Position numbers and translations under genes: made by a program. The notes under the pieces are model-generated. The model was not told the DNA's origin. It ran no database searches and saw nothing but the letters and a program-made list of their open reading frames with translations. DNA of 64,000 bases, taken from assembly GCF_023954335.1 (NCBI RefSeq), contig NZ_JAMLIE010000002.1, positions 310,001 through 374,000 of the forward strand, written 5' to 3'. Below are positions 58,825 through 64,000 of the stretch, in pieces. The DNA is from Aquamicrobium sp. GTDB lineage: Bacteria > Pseudomonadota > Alphaproteobacteria > Rhizobiales > Rhizobiaceae. Positions within the stretch are counted from its first letter, which is position 1. Each line of letters begins with the position of its first letter.

Positions 58825-58838
58825 TGCAATCAATTGCA
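58825..58838 (+). promoter_or_regulatory. TGCAATCAATTGCA operator-like site, lysis promoter upstream copy
   Basis: Perfect copy whose right arm overlaps the -35-like TTGCAA of the lysis promoter. Confidence 0.85.
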
Positions 58839-58863
58839 AAAAAGAACGGGGCGCGACTAGAAC
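58834..58863 (+). promoter_or_regulatory. Putative lysis-operon promoter TTGCAA-N18-TAGAAC
   Basis: -35-like TTGCAA (58834-58839) and -10-like TAGAAC (58858-58863). It is flanked by operators at 58825 and 58872, a double-lock arrangement suited to delaying lysis. Confidence 0.5.
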
Positions 58864-58871
58864 AGGCCGAA

Positions 58872-58885
58872 TGCAATCAATTGCA
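58872..58885 (+). promoter_or_regulatory. TGCAATCAATTGCA operator-like site, lysis promoter downstream copy
   Basis: Perfect copy 8 bp after the -10-like box, so it covers the likely start of transcription; 47 bp from the upstream copy. Confidence 0.85.
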
Positions 58886-58908
58886 CACGCGCCTGCGTGG
58901 AGGTCGCC

Positions 58909-60069
58909 GTGATTACCGAAGCCGATCTGAGGAAATTCCTCCCGAAAGCGAAGGCGGCGCTTGTTGCCGCTGTCGCCGGCAATTGGCATGAGGCGGAGGC
59001 TGCCGGCATCACGTCGCCCCGCCGCATCCGGCAGTTCCTGTCGAACATCGCTACCGAGACGGGCGGCCTGACGTCGATCGTGGAGAGCCTGACCTATACG
59101 AGCGCGCAGCGCATCTACGACGTCTTCAAGGGGCCGGCGACGAACCGCCGCTTCAAATCGGTCGCTGAATGCCAGTCCTATGTCCGCAACGCCAAGGCGC
59201 TCGCGATCAAGGTCTATGGCGGCCGCATGGGCAATGCGCCGGCCCCCAGCACGGACGGCTGGGACTTTCGCGGCGGCGGCATGCTTCAGACCACGGGGCG
59301 CGAGGGCTATCGGAACATGGGCTTCGAGGGCAACCCCGGCGCGCTCCAGTCGAACCCGAAGCTCGCCTTTCTGGCTGCTGTTCGTGAGTGGAAGAAGCGC
59401 GGCTGCAACGAACTGGCTGACAGGAACGATACCGAGGGGGTGCGCAAGGCCATCAATGGCGGCACCAACGGCCTGTCCGACGTGAGAACCTACCTGGCGC
59501 GGGCTGTGACCGTATGGCCCGACAACGCCAAGCCTGCGGGGGTCCCCGGAGCGATCACGAACCCCGTGGTCATCAGGGAAGCGCAGGTCATGCTGAAGGC
59601 GCTCGGCTACACCGAAGTCGGAGGCGTCGACGGCGTGATCGGGACCATGACGCGGGGGGCGATCCTGGCCTTCCGCGCCGAGAACGGCCTGCCGCTCACG
59701 CCCACTCTCGACGACGAGTTCATGCGTGCGCTCAAGGTCGCCCAGCCACGCCAGATCGCCAAGGAGCGCGTACTGGCCAGTGTCAGCGTCGTGGCCGAGA
59801 AGGTGCCGGAGGTGAAGGCAAACATGCTGTCGAAGATCCTGTCCGCGACCACGGCGGCCGTCTCCAGCTTCTTCGCCGCGATCGTCGGCATCTTCGACCA
59901 GTTCGATGACGCCAGGGGCTACATCGACCCGCTGAAGGGGTTTGCCGCCGGCCTTCCGGGCTGGCTCTGGCTCGTGCTCCTCACCCTGCTGGCGCTGTCG
60001 ATCTTCATGATCAGCCGGAACGGCGAGAAGAAGGGCGTCGAGGCGTTCCAAAGCGGTGAGCGGCGATGA
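58909..60069 (+). CDS. Endolysin: GH19-type chitinase/lysozyme domain, peptidoglycan-binding domain, C-terminal membrane anchor
   Basis: A 386-residue lysis protein. Residues ~5-205 are a GH19-like muramidase: FLSNIATETGG (about 43-53, catalytic Glu), YGGRMGNAP and GWDFRGGGMLQTTGREGYRNMG (about 115-145). Residues ~218-275 are a PG_binding_1 domain (VIREAQVMLKALGYTEVGGVDGVIGTMTRGAILAFRAENGL). The last part has a membrane segment LPGWLWLVLLTLLALSIFMIS (about 346-366), so it may be held in the inner membrane. GTG 58909 is chosen because GGAGG (58899-58903) is 5 bases upstream. Confidence 0.9.
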   Translation: MITEADLRKFLPKAKAALVAAVAGNWHEAEAAGITSPRRIRQFLSNIATETGGLTSIVESLTYTSAQRIYDVFKGPATNRRFKSVAECQSYVRNAKALAIKVYGGRMGNAPAPSTDGWDFRGGGMLQTTGREGYRNMGFEGNPGALQSNPKLAFLAAVREWKKRGCNELADRNDTEGVRKAINGGTNGLSDVRTYLARAVTVWPDNAKPAGVPGAITNPVVIREAQVMLKALGYTEVGGVDGVIGTMTRGAILAFRAENGLPLTPTLDDEFMRALKVAQPRQIAKERVLASVSVVAEKVPEVKANMLSKILSATTAAVSSFFAAIVGIFDQFDDARGYIDPLKGFAAGLPGWLWLVLLTLLALSIFMISRNGEKKGVEAFQSGERR

Positions 60070-60305
60070 GCCCGCGCGCCGTCATCTACGGCCTGCTGCT
60101 GCTCGCGAGCGTCCTCGCCATCAGCTGGACGGTTCACACGCTCCGAGAGGGAGCCAGGCTGGAGGCCATCCAGGATGTCGAAGACGCGAACAGGAAATCC
60201 GAGGGCATGGCGGCCGGCGGCCAGGCGGATGTCGATCGCTGCCATGGCGCTGGCGGCAGGTGGGACCGTGCTCGCGGGGTGTGCGACGACGCAGCCGGTC
60301 AATAA
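60066..60305 (+). CDS. Inner-membrane spanin (Rz-like)
   Basis: A 79-residue protein with one N-terminal transmembrane helix (VIYGLLLLASVLAISWTV, residues 6-23) and a charged periplasmic part (LREGARLEAIQDVEDANRKSE). It is shorter than typical Rz (about 150) but in the right place, overlapping the endolysin stop by 4 bases. The o-spanin start lies inside it in another frame, the classic Rz/Rz1 nesting. Together they fuse inner and outer membranes at lysis. Confidence 0.7.
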   Translation: MSPRAVIYGLLLLASVLAISWTVHTLREGARLEAIQDVEDANRKSEGMAAGGQADVDRCHGAGGRWDRARGVCDDAAGQ

Positions 60306-60444
60306 GCCGTGCGGCGTCATCGTAGACAGCCTGGGCGATGTCCAGGCGGCCACGCCCGACGGCAACAAGAGGATCGATGCCCACTTCGAGCGCGGCGTAA
60401 GGGCCGGTTGCTGGGATCGATCGGCAGCAGGGCGCAGCCCGTAA
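60229..60444 (+). CDS. Outer-membrane spanin lipoprotein (Rz1-like)
   Basis: A 71-residue lipoprotein precursor. The signal MSIAAMALAAGGTVLAGC ends in a lipobox LAGC, so Cys18 would be lipidated. The mature part is short, with PVNKPCGVIVDSLGDVQAAT. It starts at ATG 60229 inside the i-spanin gene in the +1 frame and overlaps it by 77 bases. GCGG precedes it; coupling to upstream translation is likely. Confidence 0.7.
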   Translation: MSIAAMALAAGGTVLAGCATTQPVNKPCGVIVDSLGDVQAATPDGNKRIDAHFERGVRAGCWDRSAAGRSP

Positions 60445-60460
60445 GGGAAGGATAAGCCGC

Positions 60461-60766
60461 GTGTTGATCGGGGGTCACGACATATCCTTCTGGCTGGCGG
60501 TGCTGGGCGCGGCGATCCTGAAGCTCGCCACGTCTCCACGCATGACCTGGTTGCGGAGCCTCATCTCGGTCTTCGCAGCCTTGTTCGTCGCGTGGGTCTT
60601 CACGAAGCCGGCCCTGGCGTTCCTCGATCTCGACCGGGACACATATACGATCCCGGTCGCTGTCCTCATCGGATTGACCGGAGAAGGACTGTGCAAGTGG
60701 CTGATTTTCTCCGCCAACAATCCGAAGGAAGCCATCGAGTTCCTGAAGATATGGAGGGCGAAGTGA
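60461..60766 (+). CDS. Holin-like membrane protein
   Basis: A 101-residue protein with three hydrophobic segments (FWLAVLGAAILKLA about 10-23, SLISVFAALFVAWVFT about 33-48, TIPVAVLIGLTGEGLCKWLIF about 63-83). Size and position next to the endolysin and spanins fit a class I-like holin. GTG 60461 has AAGGGAAGGAT upstream. Confidence 0.72.
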   Translation: MLIGGHDISFWLAVLGAAILKLATSPRMTWLRSLISVFAALFVAWVFTKPALAFLDLDRDTYTIPVAVLIGLTGEGLCKWLIFSANNPKEAIEFLKIWRAK

Positions 60767-60768
60767 AG

Positions 60769-60903
60769 ATGCTCGATATGGTAAGTTGGCCCGCGATCAT
60801 CGCGCTAGGATGGCTCTATATCCTGGGTGTCGCCAGCTGCTCGTCCGACTCCAGGGCCGGGCCGGTAGACCCCCCGGCCCATTGCGTGAAATATTGCAAT
60901 TGA
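60769..60903 (+). CDS. Small membrane peptide or lipoprotein
   Basis: A 44-residue peptide with one hydrophobic helix (WPAIIALGWLYILGVASC, residues 7-24) ending in a lipobox-like VASC and a short Pro-rich tail. GGAGGG (60753-60758) is 10 bases upstream of ATG 60769. It may be an anti-holin-like or second spanin component; the sequence does not decide. Its stop overlaps the next operator. Confidence 0.5.
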   Translation: MLDMVSWPAIIALGWLYILGVASCSSDSRAGPVDPPAHCVKYCN

Positions 60904-60908
60904 TTGCA
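60895..60908 (-). promoter_or_regulatory. TGCAATTGATTGCA operator-like site
   Basis: Perfect reverse-orientation copy overlapping the stop of the small membrane peptide; 10 bp upstream of the TTGATA -35-like box. Confidence 0.82.
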
Positions 60909-60917
60909 AAATTCTGC

Positions 60918-60947
60918 TTGATACTGCCCGCCTCTAGGTCATAGTCA
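60918..60947 (+). promoter_or_regulatory. Putative promoter TTGATA-N18-TAGTCA
   Basis: -35-like TTGATA (60918-60923) and -10-like TAGTCA (60942-60947), followed by CCAAGGAGGGCCGG before the AAA+ start. Confidence 0.45.
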
Positions 60948-60980
60948 GGGGACGACAGGCCAAGGAGGGCCGGCCCCCGC

Positions 60981-62177
60981 ATGCTCAAGCTCGCCATCGA
61001 AGCGCAGATACCGCTCATCGCCGTTCATACCCGCGATCTCGTCAACTTCGTCGACGTCCTGAAGACGCTGACCAAGAAGGCGCCGATGGTGTTCGACCCG
61101 AACAGCCCGAAGCCAAAGCCGGACTCCCTTTTCTATTTCGTGCATCCCGCCGGCGCCCAACTGCCGCTGGTCAAGATCTACGAGAAGATGGTCGCCGCCG
61201 AGAGCACGCTGATCCTGGTGAACCCCGAGCGGGTGGTGGAGCCGATGTTCAATGCCGGCGAGGTGCCGGTTCCGCGGGCGCTGCTGCTCGACTTCATGAA
61301 GCAGATCGTCATCGACGAGGCCCAGGCCGCCACGCTGCTGCAGGGGCTCGGCGGATGCACGATCAAGGAGGCGGCGGAGCTGGTGCGCCTTACAACGGCG
61401 CGCGACAACAGCCTGACCGTGCAAGGCATCATGGAGACCCGCAAGTCGATCTTCCAGGGGATGAACGGCCTGACCCAGATCGACATCAAGCAGGGCTTCT
61501 ACGACCCGCCGAAGGAGCTGGCGGACTGGATCGGCAAGGAGAGAGACTTCTTCCTGCACGGCAAAGACCCCCGGCTCGTCCCCCGCGGCCTGCTGATGGA
61601 CGGCCCGCCAGGCACCGGGAAGACGGCGGCGGCCAAGTATGTGGCCGAGCAATGGGGCGTTCCGCTCTACCGGGTCGACATTGCCGGAACCAAGAACAAA
61701 TACGTCGGCGAATCCGAGCAAAATCTGCTGAACAACCTTGCCCGCCTCGATCACGAGGAGCCGTGCATCGCGCTGATCGACGAGGTCGAGAAGATCTTCA
61801 ACACCTCGAACAACGATACGTCGGGCACCACGTCCACGATGCTCTCGCAACTCCTGTGGTGGCTTGCCGAGCACAGGAGCCGGGTGCTGGTCATGATGAC
61901 CACGAACGCGGCCAGCAAGCTCCCAAAGGAGCTGTACCGGGAGGGCCGCATCGACAAGACGCTGGTCTTCGCCGGTCTCGAGAATGCCCCCGCCATGGAT
62001 TTCGTCGCGAAGGTGCTCGACGGCTTCCACGGCAAGTTCAGCGAGGTTGCCGTGAAGGAGATCATGAAGAGCGTCCAGCCGATCTCCGACGTGAGCCCGC
62101 TGACCTACTCGCAAGCCGCCCTGACGGCCGAGACATACGCCTGGATCAAGAAGTCGCCCATGAACGCCAAACCTTGA
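60981..62177 (+). CDS. AAA+ ATPase (Ycf46/FtsH-like AAA module)
   Basis: A 398-residue protein. The first ~190 residues resemble Ycf46/SpoVK-like N-domains (IPLIAVHTRDLVNFVDVLK; RDNSLTVQGIMETRKSIF). The AAA module has Walker A MDGPPGTGKTAAAK (about 209-222), pore-loop-like NKYVGESEQNLL (about 241-252), Walker B IALIDEVEKIF (about 264-274), sensor-1 MMTTNAASKLP (about 309-319) and arginine finger REGRIDKTL (about 324-332). It probably remodels a replication or packaging complex. ATG 60981 lies after a strong AAGGAGGG. Confidence 0.88.
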   Translation: MLKLAIEAQIPLIAVHTRDLVNFVDVLKTLTKKAPMVFDPNSPKPKPDSLFYFVHPAGAQLPLVKIYEKMVAAESTLILVNPERVVEPMFNAGEVPVPRALLLDFMKQIVIDEAQAATLLQGLGGCTIKEAAELVRLTTARDNSLTVQGIMETRKSIFQGMNGLTQIDIKQGFYDPPKELADWIGKERDFFLHGKDPRLVPRGLLMDGPPGTGKTAAAKYVAEQWGVPLYRVDIAGTKNKYVGESEQNLLNNLARLDHEEPCIALIDEVEKIFNTSNNDTSGTTSTMLSQLLWWLAEHRSRVLVMMTTNAASKLPKELYREGRIDKTLVFAGLENAPAMDFVAKVLDGFHGKFSEVAVKEIMKSVQPISDVSPLTYSQAALTAETYAWIKKSPMNAKP

Positions 62178-62206
62178 TCCCGCTCGCCTGCCAGCCACGA
62201 TCACCG

Positions 62207-62220
62207 TGCAATCAATTGCA
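62207..62220 (+). promoter_or_regulatory. TGCAATCAATTGCA operator-like site
   Basis: Perfect copy in the gap after the AAA+ stop, 23 bp before the chosen ATG of the next gene. Confidence 0.8.
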
Positions 62221-62243
62221 TGGAAAGCGATGAGGAAACGACG

Positions 62244-62918
62244 ATGAACGCCGAGAAACAGCCGCCGTTGATGATGGGCGGCACCGAGTCCAAGCAGTCC
62301 TATCTGGTGATCGCCCGCCGCGGCGGCTTCGCCCTGGGCGTCAAGCCGGAAGCTGTCCTCGACGGCAAGGCGTTCGGGCACGACGGGACGACATGGTTCG
62401 GCGCCCGGCTGCGGTCTGCGATGGCCGGCGGCCTGTTCGACACGATGCCCATCAACAAGGTTGTGTCGATCAAGGACATGATGCTGACGACGGCCACCGC
62501 CTGGCCCGAGGTCGTCTGGGAGAACACGAACGAAACCCGGTCCTCGACCGTGATCGGCGTTCTCTTGCATGGGCGTCCGCTCGGCACCGACGAGGAAGTG
62601 AAGATGTTCCTCGACGAGGTCGACAAGGGAAAGCTGGCCTCCAAGCTGGCCGATTACGTCGCCACGCTGGCCGGCGAAGAGAACCTCGTCATTCCCGTCA
62701 GCGAAATCCAGGAATGGCTCGACCAGTATTACAAGGGCCTGGTCGCCCAGATCATGGACGCCGTGAACAAGAAGAACGCGATCAAGCAGGAGATGGAAGC
62801 CCAGATCGGCGTCTTCGGCATGCAGGCCCAGATCCTGAAGAAGGCGCTCGAGAAGGCTCAGGAAACGTCCAAGTCGGGTGAAGCCGAGGACAAGGAGCCG
62901 CCGGCCGCGGGTGTGTGA
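62244..62918 (+). CDS. Hypothetical protein with C-terminal coiled coil
   Basis: A 224-residue protein. Residues ~1-120 form a folded alpha/beta domain (SYLVIARRGGFALGVKPEAVL; TRSSTVIGVLLHGRPLG), residues ~125-165 are helical, and residues ~165-215 are a coiled coil (KKNAIKQEMEAQIG, ILKKALEKAQ). ATG 62244 has GAGGAAA upstream; an ATG at 62220 would overlap the operator. The stop overlaps the next start (TGATG). Function not recognised; it may be a partner of the AAA+ ATPase. Confidence 0.6.
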   Translation: MNAEKQPPLMMGGTESKQSYLVIARRGGFALGVKPEAVLDGKAFGHDGTTWFGARLRSAMAGGLFDTMPINKVVSIKDMMLTTATAWPEVVWENTNETRSSTVIGVLLHGRPLGTDEEVKMFLDEVDKGKLASKLADYVATLAGEENLVIPVSEIQEWLDQYYKGLVAQIMDAVNKKNAIKQEMEAQIGVFGMQAQILKKALEKAQETSKSGEAEDKEPPAAGV

Positions 62919-63973
62919 TGCCCAACCCGTTCGCGCGCTGCATGAACGTGGCGGGGTCCCAGTCAGCCGGGGCGATCCTGTTCCGGCTGACCTATTGGCT
63001 GCCGAAGTCCAAGATCAAGGACGCTTCTGGAAGGCGCTGGGTGTCGTTCAGCCGCGAACGCTGGATGGTGGAAGCCGCTCTGACGGAAGCCCAGGTCAAG
63101 CGCGGGCTCGCGCAGCTCAAGCAGATCGGCGTCATCAACGTCCAGACGAAGCTCGTCAAGGGAAAGAAGGCATCGTTCGTGACGCTGACCGACTATGGGC
63201 AGAAGTGTATTTCTGCGCCGGAGCAAGTTGGTCAGAAGTGCAAAATCGCACCAGGCGCGGTGCAGAATTGCGCCAGTCAAAATCTCGGAAATGCACCATC
63301 TATAGATACTACGTATCTTAGTGAGGGAAAGGGTAGTGAGGGAAATGTAGTGAGTAGCGTGACTTCGCACGCTGGGGTTTATCCGGGGAAAACTTCAGGT
63401 CCGGGAAAGGTTGGAAGCATGATCAGACTCCCTCCGAAAGCCAAACGCCAGGGCATGAACGCGGAGGCGGCCCCCTCGAAGCCGAAGTCGGTTCATGACG
63501 TCGTGGCCCACGTCAAGGCGAACAAGATGCTGCACAAGCCCGACAGCGTGTCCGGGCTCTCGTTCCTCTGGAAGAACCTGCTGCACGAGCACCACGGTCT
63601 GGTGGCGACGGTGACCACGAAAAAGGAACTCGGGCTGCTGAAGCATTTCCTGAACAAATGCCCGCCCGGTACGGCAGAGCAAGCTATGACGGCCGCGATG
63701 CTCGACTGGATCAAATTCGCCAAGACCGTCGAGCAACAGGCCGGGGTAAAGACCTCGCCCTCCAAGCCCAAGCTCGAATTCCTGCTGACCCATGCCGGCG
63801 TCGCGGTGAACCTGATCGGCAGCCCCTCAACATCGAAGCCGTTGAATCAGGAGGCCGGGAAAGGCGTCGGCGCGTCACGAAATTTGCAATCAATTGCACA
63901 TAATGCCAATACTGACCCGGTCGATGAGGTGCAGGACCTCGACCAACTGCTTTCGATCCTCGGGGGTGATTGA
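62918..63973 (+). CDS. Replication-initiator-like winged-helix protein
   Basis: A 351-residue basic protein. Residues ~1-95 resemble the winged-helix start of phage and plasmid replication proteins (FRLTYWLPKSKIKDASGRRWVSFSRERWMVEAALTEAQVKRGLAQLKQIGVI), with the recognition helix around residues 55-75 and a wing around 80-93. The middle ~120 residues are low-complexity linker; residues ~190-300 are a helical domain typical of helicase-loader or DnaD-like parts. It overlaps the previous gene (TGATG). An operator-like site lies in frame at 63885. It marks the start of the replication block. Confidence 0.65.
   Translation: MPNPFARCMNVAGSQSAGAILFRLTYWLPKSKIKDASGRRWVSFSRERWMVEAALTEAQVKRGLAQLKQIGVINVQTKLVKGKKASFVTLTDYGQKCISAPEQVGQKCKIAPGAVQNCASQNLGNAPSIDTTYLSEGKGSEGNVVSSVTSHAGVYPGKTSGPGKVGSMIRLPPKAKRQGMNAEAAPSKPKSVHDVVAHVKANKMLHKPDSVSGLSFLWKNLLHEHHGLVATVTTKKELGLLKHFLNKCPPGTAEQAMTAAMLDWIKFAKTVEQQAGVKTSPSKPKLEFLLTHAGVAVNLIGSPSTSKPLNQEAGKGVGASRNLQSIAHNANTDPVDEVQDLDQLLSILGGD
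63885..63898 (+). promoter_or_regulatory. TGCAATCAATTGCA operator-like site inside the replication gene
   Basis: Perfect copy near the 3' end of the gene, 75 bp before its stop; encodes LQSIAH in frame. Confidence 0.75.
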
Positions 63974-64000
63974 TGCATGCCGACCCCTACAAGGACGGGG
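63973..64000 (+). CDS. Start of the next gene, cut by the window edge
   Basis: ATG at 63973 overlaps the stop of the previous gene by one base; only nine codons (MHADPYKDG) are visible. A replication gene is likely by context, but the product cannot be told. Confidence 0.4.

Noticed and set aside
2347..63898. Reading the dispersed palindrome as a CRISPR array or insertion-sequence repeats
   Set aside because: Copies are spread at irregular distances up to 5 kb, have no uniform spacers, no cas genes are near, and no transposase or target duplications accompany them.
2340..64000. An integrase gene to prove a prophage
   Set aside because: No tyrosine or serine recombinase motif was found in any protein here; prophage, phage-plasmid or free phage cannot be told from this window.

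Overview
The window is GC-rich and reads as a temperate or phage-plasmid-like siphophage genome from an alphaproteobacterium, most likely a Rhizobiales host. Evidence: a terminase, portal, prohead protease and HK97-type capsid series; a 1760-residue tape measure; and a tail-tip series (DUF2460, DUF2163/BR0599, NlpC/P60, large tail-tip protein) in the order known from Rhodobacter-type gene transfer agents and alphaproteobacterial siphophages. No integrase, tRNA, rRNA or CRISPR array was found. The right end of the element lies beyond the window.

Layout. (1) 1-2340 looks like host or other accessory DNA: two 5'-truncated genes abut (an OLD/TOPRIM-type ATPase on the minus strand and an MFS transporter on the plus strand), then about 570 bp of non-coding DNA with hairpins. 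(2) 2397-5500: small early or regulatory genes (AAA+ ATPase, GNAT-like, XRE repressor-like, and a stand-alone RapZ C-terminal domain). (3) 5560-12510: a sugar/glycan cluster (DegT aminotransferase, FlaA1/CapD-type dehydratase, methyltransferase, WbqC-like, PIG-L deacetylase, glycosyltransferase). (4) 12612-16714: ParB-like protein and terminase. (5) 16893-25966: an unusual accessory block between terminase and portal, with a pyruvate-phosphate-dikinase-like protein lacking the PEP/pyruvate barrel, a CsrA-like protein, two CX5R phosphatase-like proteins, several unknowns and a family A DNA polymerase. (6) 26024-36957: portal, minor head protein fused to a 2H phosphoesterase domain, protease, scaffold-like protein, capsid, connectors and tail tube. 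(7) 37048-37540: a BrnT/BrnA toxin-antitoxin pair, the only genes on the minus strand inside the phage. (8) 37774-58766: tail chaperones with a programmed -1 frameshift, tape measure, tail tip and LamG-rich adhesins. (9) 58909-60903: lysis genes (endolysin, overlapping spanins, holin). (10) 60981-64000: a second AAA+ ATPase and a replication-initiator-like winged-helix protein.

The strongest signal that gene calling alone does not explain is a 14-bp palindrome, TGCAAT-N2-ATTGCA. It occurs about 29 times across the phage part and never in 1-2340. Most copies sit between genes just upstream of, or overlapping, promoter-like sequences; a minority lie inside genes. It behaves like a phage-wide operator/stoperator or a partition-type site. 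Candidate binders encoded here are the XRE protein (4258-4590) and the ParB-like protein (12612-13535).
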